From the NCBI GenBank assembly GCA_963801105.1, contig CAWDDH010000003.1:558001-622000 (forward strand): a stretch of 64,000 nt of DNA. The letters run 5' to 3'. The notes under the pieces were generated by a model that saw nothing but the letters and a program-made list of their open reading frames with translations, was not told where the DNA came from and did not search any database. The translations under genes were made by a program, and so were the position numbers. The stretch comes from JAENVU01 sp963801105 (GTDB lineage: Bacteria > Actinomycetota > Acidimicrobiia > IMCC26256 > JAENVU01). Below, one piece after another: positions 26,053 to 35,422 of the stretch; position 1 is the stretch's first letter; every line of letters begins with the position of its first letter.

Positions 26053-26850
26053 ATGGATGCGGTGAACGGAACGGCCCTGGGCGTCGAGCGCCGCGGCGGA
26101 GTGGTGATCCTCGAAAACCAGGACCCGCCGCGGAACCGGATGACCTTCGAGTTCATGGACGAGCTCGAACGGGCCGTCCTCGCGCTGCGCGACGATCGCA
26201 CGGCGCGAGCCGTGGTGATCACCGCGTCCGGCACCGAGCACTTCAGCGTCGGCATGGACCTCAAGCAGCTGATGACCGGAGCCCAGGAACGCGGTGGGTT
26301 CGAGGCGGTGCTCGACCAGCGGCTGCGCGTGCTGACGATGATCGAGCAGCTCGACAAGCCCGTGATCGCCACGATGTTCGGGTACTGCCTCGGGGGCGGT
26401 CTCGAGCTGCCGCTCGCGTGCCACTTCCGCTTCGCCGCCACCGAGGGGGCCCGCATCGGCCTCCCCGAGTTGGATCTCGGCACCGTGCCCGCGTGGGGAG
26501 GCACGGCTCGGCTCACGCGGACAGTCGGGCGCGCGCGTGCGCTCGACATGATCCTGCGCGCGAAGAAGATCGACGGGCCCACCGCGCTCGCGATCGGGCT
26601 CGTGCACGAGCTGCACCCTGCATCCGAGCTCAAGGCGCGCGCCGTGGAGCTCGCCGAGGAGCTGGCCGCCCAGCCTCCCCTCGCGGTCGCGGGCGTGCTG
26701 CGCGCGGTCGTCGGGGCCGAGCACCTGCCGCTGGAGGACGCGCTGCGAGTCGAGCGGGACGCCGTACGGCGGTGCAGCAGCTCGGCCGACCAGATCGAGG
26801 GGATGCGGGCCTTCCTCGAGAAGCGGCGGCCCCGGTTCGAGGGTGCATGA
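26053..26850 (+). CDS. Enoyl-CoA hydratase/isomerase
   Basis: A 265-residue crotonase. The oxyanion-hole segments are visible at SVGMDLKQL and MFGYCLGGGLELPLACHF, and a Glu in GARIGLPELDLGTVP matches the first catalytic Glu region. The ATG at 26053 has GGGAGG upstream. The decayed SDR happens to be open in the same frame upstream. The next gene starts at an ATGA overlap. Likely role: hydration of an unsaturated acyl-CoA in beta-oxidation. Confidence 0.9.
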   Translation: MDAVNGTALGVERRGGVVILENQDPPRNRMTFEFMDELERAVLALRDDRTARAVVITASGTEHFSVGMDLKQLMTGAQERGGFEAVLDQRLRVLTMIEQLDKPVIATMFGYCLGGGLELPLACHFRFAATEGARIGLPELDLGTVPAWGGTARLTRTVGRARALDMILRAKKIDGPTALAIGLVHELHPASELKARAVELAEELAAQPPLAVAGVLRAVVGAEHLPLEDALRVERDAVRRCSSSADQIEGMRAFLEKRRPRFEGA

Positions 26851-27191
26851 GCGGGGTCGCGATCTTCCTCGTCCTCCTGCCGCTCGTGCTCATCGGTGGC
26901 GCGGCCGCGGCTGCGTGGGTGTCGGTGCGCAACAGCTCGTTGCGCATCACCACGGATGGCGTCGAGATCCGCAACCACCGGCGGCCGCCCCAAGTCGTCC
27001 CGCTCGCCCAGGTGGCACGGTTCGAGGCGCCGGCCGCGGTCGGCTTTCTCTCGAGCCTGCGGCCGCGGACCGGCGTCCTGGTCCTCACCGACGAATCGCG
27101 TCTGCCGGTGCGGAGCCTCCGGGAGCCCGAGGCCGGGATCGGGATCGACGCGCTCAACGCCCGAGTGGAGCGTCTGCGCGCCGGTCCCTGA
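26847..27191 (+). CDS. Small membrane protein with a PH-like domain
   Basis: A 114-residue protein with one N-terminal membrane helix (residues about 4-25) and a beta-rich cytoplasmic domain (LRITTDGVEIRNHRRPPQVVPLAQVARFE), like bacterial PH-type domains. Function unknown. It is translationally coupled to the enoyl-CoA hydratase by a 4-bp ATGA overlap. Confidence 0.7.
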   Translation: MSGVAIFLVLLPLVLIGGAAAAAWVSVRNSSLRITTDGVEIRNHRRPPQVVPLAQVARFEAPAAVGFLSSLRPRTGVLVLTDESRLPVRSLREPEAGIGIDALNARVERLRAGP

Positions 27192-27231
27192 CCCGGGCGA
27201 ACGGCGCGCGCGGGCCGCTACGGTGCTGGGA

Positions 27232-28209
27232 ATGACGAACCCCGACATGCCCTATCGCCGCCTCGGACGCTCCGGGCTCAAGGTCAGCGCACTCTCCTTC
27301 GGGAGCTGGGTGTCCTTCGGCGCCCAGCTCGACGGCGGGATGGCCAAGGAGTGCCTCGCCGCGGCCTGGGACGCCGGCGTCAACTTCTTCGACAACGCCG
27401 AGGCCTACGCGGGTGGCGAGTCCGAGCGGATCATGGGCACGGCCATCGCCGAGCTCGGCTGGGCACGCGAGAGCTACGTCGTGTCCTCCAAGTTCTTCTG
27501 GGGTCTCACGCCCGGGGTGAACACGCGCAACACGCTGAACCGCAAGTACCTGCTACACGCGATCGAGCGCTCGCTCGAGCGGTTCGGGGTCGACTTCCTC
27601 GATCTCGTCTTCTGCCACCGACCCGATCCCGAGACACCGGTCGAGGAGACGGTCGAGGCCATGACCGACATCATCGAGTCGGGACGTGCGCACTACTGGG
27701 GCACGAGCGAGTGGTCCGCGGACGAGATCCGAGCCGCGTGGGACGTCGCCGACAAGCGCAACCTCCGCAAGCCGGTCATGGAGCAGCCGCAATACCACCT
27801 CTTCGAACGGCGGAAGGTGGAGCGTGAGTACGCCCGCCTGTACGAGGACATCGGCCTCGGCCTGACCACGTGGAGCCCGCTCGCGTCGGGCCTGCTCACC
27901 GGCAAGTACGTCGACGGCGTCCCCGAGGGCAGCCGGGCCGCGCTGCCGGGGTACGAGTGGCTGCGCGACGCCCTGACCGACGAGCGTCGCAACGGCCAGG
28001 TCGTCGAGCTCATGGGCGTCGCCGAGCAGCTCGACGTCACCGTGGCCCAGCTCGCGATCGCGTGGTGCGCGGCCAACCCGCACGTCTCGACCGTCATCAC
28101 CGGCGCGTCCCGTCCCGAGCAGGTGATCGAGAACATGGGTGCCCTGCGGGCGCTCGAGCAGATGACCGCCGAGCGCAAGCACGAGATCGAGTCGATCTGC
28201 CGCCGGTAG
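27232..28209 (+). CDS. Aldo/keto reductase (Kv-beta-like)
   Basis: A 325-residue TIM-barrel NADPH-dependent reductase. The tetrad residues are visible: Asp and Tyr in NFFDNAEAYAGGESE, Lys in VVSSKFF and His in LVFCHRPDPE. The cofactor-binding C-terminus is VSTVITGASRPEQVIENM. The AKR subgroup is that of potassium-channel beta subunits and YghZ-like enzymes. The substrate is probably a carbonyl compound; its position next to lipid-catabolic genes is suggestive only. Confidence 0.92.
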   Translation: MTNPDMPYRRLGRSGLKVSALSFGSWVSFGAQLDGGMAKECLAAAWDAGVNFFDNAEAYAGGESERIMGTAIAELGWARESYVVSSKFFWGLTPGVNTRNTLNRKYLLHAIERSLERFGVDFLDLVFCHRPDPETPVEETVEAMTDIIESGRAHYWGTSEWSADEIRAAWDVADKRNLRKPVMEQPQYHLFERRKVEREYARLYEDIGLGLTTWSPLASGLLTGKYVDGVPEGSRAALPGYEWLRDALTDERRNGQVVELMGVAEQLDVTVAQLAIAWCAANPHVSTVITGASRPEQVIENMGALRALEQMTAERKHEIESICRR

Positions 28210-28309
28210 CCGTTGAGACGCGGGTCACGCCCGCCGGAACTTCACAGCGAGTGCAAAAAGATGGTTCACTGCGGGAACCAGGACGGCATGGCACCGCTCG
28301 GAGAACCCC

Positions 28310-30139
28310 ATGACCACCACTCCCACGACCGGCACCGCTCCACCGATCGACCGAGAGGCGCTGCGGCGCCGGTACCGGGAGGAGCGGGACAAGCGCATCC
28401 GCCCCGAGGGCAAGGACCAGTACGTCCAGCCGACGGGCCGGTTCGCCTCGCTCCTCGAGGATCCGTACACGCCTCGCATCGAGCGCGATCCGGTCCACGA
28501 CGAGGTGACGGTCGCGCTCATCGGCGGCGGCTTCGGGGGTGTCTGCACGGGCGCGCAGCTGAAGATCGCCGGGGTCGAGGACGTGCGCATCGTGGAGGGC
28601 GGCGGCGACGTCGGCGGCGCCTGGTACTGGAACCGCTACCCCGGCGCGATGTGCGACACCGCGGCGATGATCTACCTGCCCATGCTCGAGGAGACGGGCT
28701 ACCGGCCGTCGATGAAGTACGTGCCCGCGAGCGAGATCTTCGGACACGTCCAGCGCATCGCGAAGCAGTACGGCCTGTATGACAACGCGCTGTTCTCGAC
28801 CGAGGTCACCGACCTTCGCTGGGACGACGCCATCGCCCGCTGGATCATCCGCACCGACCGCGGCGACGAGTTCCGGGCGCGGTTCGTGGCCATGGGCACC
28901 GGCCCGCTGCACCGGCCGAAGCTCCCCGGGATCCCCGGCATCGAGACCTTCGCCGGGCCCAGCTTCCACACGAGCCGCTGGGACTACGGCTTCACCGGCG
29001 GTGGTCCCGACGAGCCCATGACGAACCTCGCGGACCAGCGCGTCGGCATCATCGGCACGGGCGCGACGGCGGTCCAGTGCGTCCCGCCGCTGGGTCGGGA
29101 CGCAGCGGAGCTGTACGTCTTCCAGCGAACCCCGTCGTCGATCGACGTCCGCAACAACCACGAGATCGACCCCGAGTGGTTCGACACGCTGGAGCCGGGC
29201 TGGCAGCACCGGTGGCTCGTCAACTTCGCCACGCTCCAGACCGGCGGCTTCGCCGACGAGGACCTCGTGAAGGACGGTTGGACCGACATCGCCCAGCGCA
29301 TCCGCGACCGCGTACTCGCGAACATCGCCGCGAACGGCGACCAGGAGTTCGACGTCACGCTGTTCCAGCAGGCCTACGAGGACAGCGACGACGAGAAGAT
29401 GGAGGAGATCCGAGCGCGCGTCAACGAGATCGTCGCGGACCCGGAGACGGCCGAGGCGCTCAAACCCTGGTACCGCCAGCTCTGCAAGCGCCCGTGCTTC
29501 CACGACGAGTACCTGCAGGCCTACAACCTCCCGAACGTGCACCTCGTCGACACGGACGGTCGCGGCGTCGACCGGATCGACGACACCGGGGTCTGGGTCG
29601 GTGACACCCACTACGACCTGGACTGTCTGATCTTCGCCTCCGGCTTCGAGGTCGGGACGAGCTACGCGCGTCGTTCGGGCTACGAGACCGTCGGACGGAG
29701 CGGTGTCACGCTCACCGAGCGGTGGAAGGACGGCATGGAGACCCTCCACGGGATCCACGTGCACGATTTCCCCAACCTGTTCGTCATCGGCCTCACCCAG
29801 GCCGCGAACCTGATCTCGAACATCACGAGCAACCTCGTCGACAGCGGCCGGACGATCGCCGCCGTGATCCGCCACGCGCTCGACGTCGGGGCCGACGAGG
29901 TCGAGGTCACCGAGGAGGCCGAGCAAGCGTGGGTCACGATGCTCGAGGGCAACCCGAGGGCGTTCCTGGGCAGCCCCGACTGCACTCCCGGCTACTACAA
30001 CAACGAGGGCCACGAGATCGGCCGCCGGGAGCGGCTCAGCGCGAGCGGATACCCGCTCGGCCCGGTCGCCTACTTCGAGTACATCGACGGGTGGCGCAAC
30101 TCCGGCGACTTCACCGGCCTGGAGTTCCGCACGCGGTGA
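28310..30139 (+). CDS. Baeyer-Villiger monooxygenase (FAD/NADPH)
   Basis: A 609-residue flavoprotein with an N-terminal FAD site (LIGGGFGGVCTGAQL, about residues 70-84), the Baeyer-Villiger fingerprint FAGPSFHTSRWDY (F-x-G-x3-H-x3-W-D), and a second NADPH site (VGIIGTGATAVQ). The long N-terminal extension and overall length match the steroid/cyclododecanone-type group. It inserts an oxygen next to a ketone, consistent with degradation of cyclic or steroid ketones. A -10/-35 promoter is not obvious in the 100 bp upstream. Confidence 0.92.
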   Translation: MTTTPTTGTAPPIDREALRRRYREERDKRIRPEGKDQYVQPTGRFASLLEDPYTPRIERDPVHDEVTVALIGGGFGGVCTGAQLKIAGVEDVRIVEGGGDVGGAWYWNRYPGAMCDTAAMIYLPMLEETGYRPSMKYVPASEIFGHVQRIAKQYGLYDNALFSTEVTDLRWDDAIARWIIRTDRGDEFRARFVAMGTGPLHRPKLPGIPGIETFAGPSFHTSRWDYGFTGGGPDEPMTNLADQRVGIIGTGATAVQCVPPLGRDAAELYVFQRTPSSIDVRNNHEIDPEWFDTLEPGWQHRWLVNFATLQTGGFADEDLVKDGWTDIAQRIRDRVLANIAANGDQEFDVTLFQQAYEDSDDEKMEEIRARVNEIVADPETAEALKPWYRQLCKRPCFHDEYLQAYNLPNVHLVDTDGRGVDRIDDTGVWVGDTHYDLDCLIFASGFEVGTSYARRSGYETVGRSGVTLTERWKDGMETLHGIHVHDFPNLFVIGLTQAANLISNITSNLVDSGRTIAAVIRHALDVGADEVEVTEEAEQAWVTMLEGNPRAFLGSPDCTPGYYNNEGHEIGRRERLSASGYPLGPVAYFEYIDGWRNSGDFTGLEFRTR

Positions 30140-30161
30140 GCGCGAGTCGCCGCGTCGCACC

Positions 30162-31139
30162 TCACCCCTGGAGCGCGGGAAGGACCCTGTCCGCCACGAG
30201 GTGCAGCGTCTCCCACCCGAGCTCCGGCGGGCACCCGCCGCACAGTGGGTGGAGGGCGAGCATGCCCGCGGAACGGATGTGGTCGACGGCCTGGTCGGGG
30301 GTGAGCACCCGGTAGGCGCCGCCCTCGGCACGGAGCGCATCGATCGAGACCGCGGTGGACTTGCTGGCGGCCGCCGCGTCGCCGAGCCATGCCGCGTACA
30401 TGCGCGCGTCGTGGAGCAGGTACGGGCCGAGCTGGTCCCACGCGCGGTCCACGTCCTCGGCGACGAACACCGAGGTGGCGCTGCCCCGCGCCGGGACCAC
30501 GCACATGCCCGGCTCTCGACCGAGCCGCCGGCACTCCTCCTGGTAGGTCGCCTCGAGGCCGTCGGCCCACGTCTGGGCGAAGAAGCCCAGCCCGAACCGC
30601 GCCGCGCGGCGCGCCGCCGCCGGGCTCCCCCCGCCGTACATCAGCGGTGGACCCCCCGGCGTCGCGGGTGGCGGCGTCACGTGCACCCACCGGCCGTCGT
30701 GGTCGAACGCCTCGCCCGACCACGCCCGCTGCAGGACGGTGAGGCACTCGTCCATGCGGTGACCACGATCGGCGAGGGACCGGCCGAACATCGCGTACTC
30801 CTCGGGGCGGTACCCCAGACCAACGACGTACACGACCCGGCCGTGGCTCATCACGTCGAGGACCGCCATGTCCTCGGCGAGGCGCACTGGGTCGTGGAGG
30901 GGCACGAGCAATGCCGCGACGAGGATCGGCACCGTCGACGTGCGGGCGGCAATCGCCGATGCGAGGACGAGCGGCGCCGGCAGGTAGCCGTCCGGCGACC
31001 CATGGTGCTCGGAGACCACGACCGAGAGCGCGCCATGCTGTTCGGCCCATACCGACATCTCGAGCGCGGCGTCGTACAGGTCGCCGACCGCGGCCGGGCC
31101 GTCCGTGGGCGCGCGGATGTCGAAGCGGAGCATGAACAT
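30162..31139 (-). CDS. LLM-class (F420-type) flavin-dependent oxidoreductase
   Basis: A 325-residue luciferase-like TIM barrel. Family features are VVSEHHGSPDGYLPAPLVLASAIAAR, VGLGYRPEEY and GGGSPAAARRAARFG. In actinobacteria such enzymes commonly use F420 or FMN for oxidation or reduction of small organic compounds. The first Met or Met3 could be the start. It ends 22 bp from the monooxygenase stop (convergent). Confidence 0.88.
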   Translation of the reverse strand: MFMLRFDIRAPTDGPAAVGDLYDAALEMSVWAEQHGALSVVVSEHHGSPDGYLPAPLVLASAIAARTSTVPILVAALLVPLHDPVRLAEDMAVLDVMSHGRVVYVVGLGYRPEEYAMFGRSLADRGHRMDECLTVLQRAWSGEAFDHDGRWVHVTPPPATPGGPPLMYGGGSPAAARRAARFGLGFFAQTWADGLEATYQEECRRLGREPGMCVVPARGSATSVFVAEDVDRAWDQLGPYLLHDARMYAAWLGDAAAASKSTAVSIDALRAEGGAYRVLTPDQAVDHIRSAGMLALHPLCGGCPPELGWETLHLVADRVLPALQG

Positions 31140-31149
31140 GCCGGCATCG

Positions 31150-31368
31150 TACGTTCGGGTCGGTGCCGGGGTGGACGCTCGCCGGGACCTCGGTCAGCCG
31201 GGTCGACGCGGCGAGTGGCCCGCGCGCGGAGCGGTCGGAGTCGAGGAGGAACGTCGTCTCCTCGGCCCACTGGTCGAGGAACGCGTCGGAGACGCCGTCG
31301 CTGAACAGGACGTCCGCGGCCGCCGCGAGGATTCGACGCACCTCACCGTCGTTCGTCGTGTGGTTCAT
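31150..31368 (-). other. Truncated or overlapping ORF with coding bias
   Basis: From an ATG at 31368 an ORF of about 70 codons (beginning MNHTTNDGEVRRILAAAADV) shows strong G/C at third positions until about 31150. It then loses that bias and runs on, in the wrong frame, through the LLM gene. It looks like the 5' end of a gene whose 3' part is gone, or a small gene with a frame error. No family is recognised. The remaining gap to 31497 shows nothing else. Confidence 0.35.
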
Positions 31369-31496
31369 CGGTCCATACCGCCTGCCTATCGGTATCACCA
31401 CATCGCGTGTGGATGTCCTCACGCTAGACCCCTGCCGCCACCGCGCGGACGCACCCGCAGGCCCGGCGTCCTCGGACCCGGCGGTACGGTGCGCCG

Positions 31497-32366
31497 ATGC
31501 AGATCACGATCGTCACCGGCTGCTCCACCGGCATCGGCTTCGCCACCGCGCTGCGCCTCGCCCGGGAGGGCTGCCGCGTCTACGCGACGGTACGCTCGGA
31601 GGCCTCGGGCGCGCCGCTCCTGGAAGCCGCGGCCGGCCTTCCACTGTCGCTGCTGATCGTCGACGTCGACAACGACAAGTCGGTCGCGGACGGCGTCGAC
31701 ATCGTGCTCGCCGCCGAGGGGCGCGTCGACATCCTCGTGAACAACGCCGGCGTCGTCGTCGGTGCCGACATCGAGGGTACGGGGCTCGACGTGTTCCAGT
31801 CGCTGATGAACACGAACACGTGGGGCACGCTCCGCGGGATCCAGGCGGTGCTGCCGACGATGCGCGAGCAGGGCAGCGGGTGCATCGTCAACGTCACCTC
31901 GATCGCGGGGCGCGTCGCGAGCCCCGGCCAGGCCGCCTACGCCGCCTCCAAGTGGGCCGCGGAAGCGATCAGCGAAGTGCTCGCGGCCGAGGTCGCGCCG
32001 TTCGGGATCCGCGTCGCGATCATCGAGCCCGGGGTCGTCGCGACGGCGATCGTCGACAAGTCCATGCAGCAGCCGATCGACGTCGAGTCGCCCTACTTCC
32101 CGATCACGTTCCGGACCTCCCGGTACCTCCTCGCCGGCCTCGCGGACCCGTCCGCTCCCGAGGACGTCGCCGAAGCGATCTGGGGCGCGATCACGACCGA
32201 CGCGCCCAAGCTCCGGTACACCGTCGGCGCCGACGCGGCCGCGATCGCCGAGCACCGGCCGGCCATCAGCGACGAGACATGGATCGGTGCCCTCAGCTCC
32301 CCCGACGACGACGCCTGGCGGGAGAACATGCGCACCTGGGGTGCCGTCGAGGTCCCCCCGATCTAG
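31497..32366 (+). CDS. Short-chain dehydrogenase/reductase
   Basis: A 289-residue SDR with TGCSTGIG, NNAGVV, catalytic Ser in IVNVTSIAG, and YAASK. The C-terminal region (residues 190-289) is longer than in minimal SDRs, like the 17-beta-hydroxysteroid dehydrogenase / retinol dehydrogenase group. It is likely to oxidise or reduce a hydroxyl/keto group of a lipid. The ATG lies a few bases after GGTACGGTGCGCCG; no strong ribosome site is visible. Confidence 0.9.
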   Translation: MQITIVTGCSTGIGFATALRLAREGCRVYATVRSEASGAPLLEAAAGLPLSLLIVDVDNDKSVADGVDIVLAAEGRVDILVNNAGVVVGADIEGTGLDVFQSLMNTNTWGTLRGIQAVLPTMREQGSGCIVNVTSIAGRVASPGQAAYAASKWAAEAISEVLAAEVAPFGIRVAIIEPGVVATAIVDKSMQQPIDVESPYFPITFRTSRYLLAGLADPSAPEDVAEAIWGAITTDAPKLRYTVGADAAAIAEHRPAISDETWIGALSSPDDDAWRENMRTWGAVEVPPI

Positions 32367-32394
32367 CGGTCGCGACCACCCGGCGCCGAGCCCG

Positions 32395-33759
32395 CTACGA
32401 CGACGCGAACGAGATCGAGACCCGGACGCTCGCGGCGGGATCGAGCGAGCCGCCGTCGTTGAACACGATCTGGCATTTGGAGTGCGACGCGTCGCAGGCT
32501 CCGTTGCCCACCGGCCCGACGACGATCTCCAACGGCAGGGAGCCACTCCCGGTTGGATCCGGATGGAGGATCTTGCCGTGTTTGAGGTCGCACGCGCTCG
32601 CGTCACCGGCGGTGTGGTTCGAGCACTGGACGATGTTGATCGTCTTCCCGGGAGTGAACCCGCTCCACTCCACGGTGACCGTCTGCCCGCTCACGAGTCC
32701 GGTGGCGGGGGTGACCGTGGCGTGCAGCACGCGCTTCACGGGCGGCCGCGTGGGAACGGTGGTCCGGGTCCCTCGCGTGGCGACGAAGACCACCCGCGTG
32801 GACTTGGACCTTCCATCGGCCTCGAGGTGGTCAAGCGCCGTGGTCCTGCCCTTGAGGTACGCGTCGAAGAAGTCGACCGTGACCTTCCTGACCGGCGCGA
32901 ACGAGGGGCGGCCGGGAGCCACGGGTGCGCTGTGGTCTCCGTCCCGGATCGTCATCAGGCCCTTCGGGCCGTTCACCGCGTTGAACACGTCGATGCTCGC
33001 GTCGTACGGCACCAGGTCGTCCGCGTCGCCGTGCACCAGGAGGATAGGGGGCGCGTTCCCGTAGTCGAACCGTCCCGTCGGGAACGTGAGAGGGTCCCCC
33101 GAGAGGACGACGGCGGCCTTGATCCGGCTGTCGCGACAGCACGTGTGGGCCGCGACACCGAGCGTCGTGATCCCACCGAGCGAATGACCGGCGACGCCGA
33201 CGGCGTTCGCATCGAGGCTCCCCGCGAACGCGCCGTCCTCGCTCGCGGACAGCCGCTGGACCCCGGTGATGACCGCGCTGACGTCGGCCGGTTGGTTCAC
33301 GAAATCGCCCGGATCGACACCGCCGGCCGTCTCGGAGCTCGTCGCCGGGAACTTCGGTGCGGCGACCACGTATCCGGCGCGCGCCCAGGCCCGGAGCAGT
33401 GCGTCGTAGGACCCGGGACTCGCACCGAGACCGTGGGCGAAGACGACGAGCGGGTACGGGCCGGCGCGCCGATCGACGGCTGCGCCCGGGACCGGCGCGC
33501 TCCCCGCGGCGCCGCGTGCCGGATAGAAGATGGTCGTCCGGAGCGTCCGCGCCGGCGACGAGGCTCCGGTGGGCGCATCACGCGTGAACGTCTCGGTGCG
33601 CACACCGAGGCCGTCGGCGGACGTGCGCGCCGTCGCGTCCGTTGCGTCCGACGTGCTGCTCGAACCGGACGAGCACGCCGCGACCAGCGGTACCAGGACG
33701 ACCGCGGCGAGCCACCGCGGGCGCCACCGCGAATCCCGACCTTCCCAAGTCGTGCGCAC
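32395..33759 (-). CDS. Lipoprotein alpha/beta hydrolase fused to a neocarzinostatin-like domain
   Basis: A 454-residue lipoprotein. The signal peptide ends in a lipobox (VAAC, Cys29). Residues about 70-310 form an alpha/beta hydrolase of the PET-hydrolase/dienelactone-hydrolase type with nucleophile Ser193 in GHSLGG, candidate acid Asp247 in HGDADDLVP and His276 in DGDHSAP. A Thr/Arg-rich linker leads to a C-terminal Ig-like domain (about 343-454) with the neocarzinostatin-family pattern VTPATGLVSGQTVTV and two Cys pairs (QCSNHTAGDASAC, GACDASHSKC). The hydrolase would act outside the cell; the added domain may bind a ligand or surface. Fusion is seen directly; function is inferred. Confidence 0.8.
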   Translation of the reverse strand: MRTTWEGRDSRWRPRWLAAVVLVPLVAACSSGSSSTSDATDATARTSADGLGVRTETFTRDAPTGASSPARTLRTTIFYPARGAAGSAPVPGAAVDRRAGPYPLVVFAHGLGASPGSYDALLRAWARAGYVVAAPKFPATSSETAGGVDPGDFVNQPADVSAVITGVQRLSASEDGAFAGSLDANAVGVAGHSLGGITTLGVAAHTCCRDSRIKAAVVLSGDPLTFPTGRFDYGNAPPILLVHGDADDLVPYDASIDVFNAVNGPKGLMTIRDGDHSAPVAPGRPSFAPVRKVTVDFFDAYLKGRTTALDHLEADGRSKSTRVVFVATRGTRTTVPTRPPVKRVLHATVTPATGLVSGQTVTVEWSGFTPGKTINIVQCSNHTAGDASACDLKHGKILHPDPTGSGSLPLEIVVGPVGNGACDASHSKCQIVFNDGGSLDPAASVRVSISFASS

Positions 33760-33868
33760 GCCCGGACACTACGCGCCGCCTGGGCCAACCCGGCCTCCGC
33801 GCCGTGCACACCCGACCCGGGAATGGGTACGAGACCGCCGCCGATCCTCGCCCTCGGCGCCTCTCGCC

Positions 33869-35230
33869 CTAGGACACGTTGCCCTTGATCGTCGATGTGG
33901 ACGTGACCGCGACCGCACCGCCGGTGACGGTGACCAAGACCTTCTCACCGCGCTCCTTCGTCCCGTCGAGGAGCGTCGGGATCGACACGAACACGGGGCC
34001 GGTCGTGCCCGCGGGCACCGCCACCGAACCCGCACTGGGCGAGCCGAGATCGGCCATGGTCGCAGTTCCGCCGGTGATCGCGAGTTGGAGCACGAGGTCC
34101 TGGGCCAACGGAACCTTCGCCGTGATCGCGAAGTAGACCGGCGCACCTTCGGGGACGCTCGAACCCACGACCTTGACCGTCGGGAGATCGTCGTTGAGGA
34201 GCGTCACCAGGCTCGCGCTCGTCCCGAGCACCGCGCCCGACGCTGCGGTGATCCCGACCGAGAACGTCTCGGCGCCCTCGGCCTTGGCGTCACCGTTCAC
34301 GGTGACCGGAACGGTCGCCGCGCTCGCACCCGCAGGGATCGTCACGGTCCCCGTCGCGCGCGTGTAGTCGCCCGCGCCCGCTCGGGCCGTGCCGTCCGCG
34401 GTCGCGTAGGCCACGGTGACGTCCTCGGTCGAGGGGGCGTTGAGGACGACGGGCAGCCCGACGACGTGCTTGCCGTCGCTCCCTTCCATGATCGCGGTGG
34501 AAGCGGCGATCGACACCACTGACACGCCGACGCCCGAGAACGTCGCAACCGGGTTCAGCGCCCCTCCGATCGCGGCGTCGACCTGGGGATGGACGAGGGG
34601 CGAATACAGACCGATCGCGATCGAGACGAGGCTCGGGCTCACGCCGTAGAGATTCCCGATCTGGGTGGCGAAAGCGCCGGCGACGGCGTCGAAGCCCTGG
34701 GTCGTCGTCACGCCCACGTCGATCGCATCCGTACGCTGCCCTCCTCGGGTCGGTGAGAAGGTCGCGAGCTCGGTACAGCTGGGAGTGGTCGCGCCGTCGG
34801 CGCCGACGCAGTCACCCGAGATCGCGAAGTCCGTCCCGGTCCCGAAGCCGACGTGGTCGACGCGGAACGCGATCGGCGTGGAGTCCGGCAAGGACGCGAG
34901 CGCGGCCACCGTGGCGGTCTTCACCTGGGCGGCGGTCAGGATGGTGAGGCCGCCGTACGAGATGTCGCCGAAGACGATTCCGCCAGCCGCGATCTGCGCA
35001 TCGATCGTCGAGCGTTGCTCACCGATCGTCGTCGTGAGTGGGACGGTGACCGCCTGGCTCGCGCTGGTCAGACCCACCGTCACGGTTCCGAAGTCATGGT
35101 CGGCACCGATCGCCGGGCCCGCCACCGCCTCGCCGACGGGTGCGGCGCCGACGGAGCCCACGACACCGATCCCCAACGCCATCACGACCCCCACCGCGAC
35201 GCCGTGCTGTGCCACCCGAGTCCATCTCAC
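33869..35230 (-). CDS. Secreted Calx-beta domain protein
   Basis: A 453-residue exported protein. A signal peptide (about residues 1-28) is followed by a roughly 200-residue unassigned beta-rich region with one Cys pair. A Calx-beta domain (about 245-345) follows, with VTVAYATADGTARAGAGDYT and ETFSVGITAASGA. A second, weaker beta-sandwich forms the C-terminus. Calx-beta domains bind calcium and occur in adhesins. The GTG at 35230 has GGGAGGAG 6-7 bp upstream. No sortase motif or membrane anchor is seen at the C-terminus. Confidence 0.78.
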   Translation of the reverse strand: MRWTRVAQHGVAVGVVMALGIGVVGSVGAAPVGEAVAGPAIGADHDFGTVTVGLTSASQAVTVPLTTTIGEQRSTIDAQIAAGGIVFGDISYGGLTILTAAQVKTATVAALASLPDSTPIAFRVDHVGFGTGTDFAISGDCVGADGATTPSCTELATFSPTRGGQRTDAIDVGVTTTQGFDAVAGAFATQIGNLYGVSPSLVSIAIGLYSPLVHPQVDAAIGGALNPVATFSGVGVSVVSIAASTAIMEGSDGKHVVGLPVVLNAPSTEDVTVAYATADGTARAGAGDYTRATGTVTIPAGASAATVPVTVNGDAKAEGAETFSVGITAASGAVLGTSASLVTLLNDDLPTVKVVGSSVPEGAPVYFAITAKVPLAQDLVLQLAITGGTATMADLGSPSAGSVAVPAGTTGPVFVSIPTLLDGTKERGEKVLVTVTGGAVAVTSTSTIKGNVS

Positions 35231-35422
35231 GACTGCTCCTCCCGCATCCTGCCGGCCATCGCAGCATCCAGGAGGTGGCGGCCGGCGGACAGGGTGCCTC
35301 CACACCCGTCGGACCGCCTGCCTGCCTCCCGGCCGGCCGCGGACATCCATCCGTTGACGACGGTCGCTCCACCGAACGGACAGCCCGCGCCGCGCCCACC
35401 GAAGACGGCTACGGTCCGGAGC

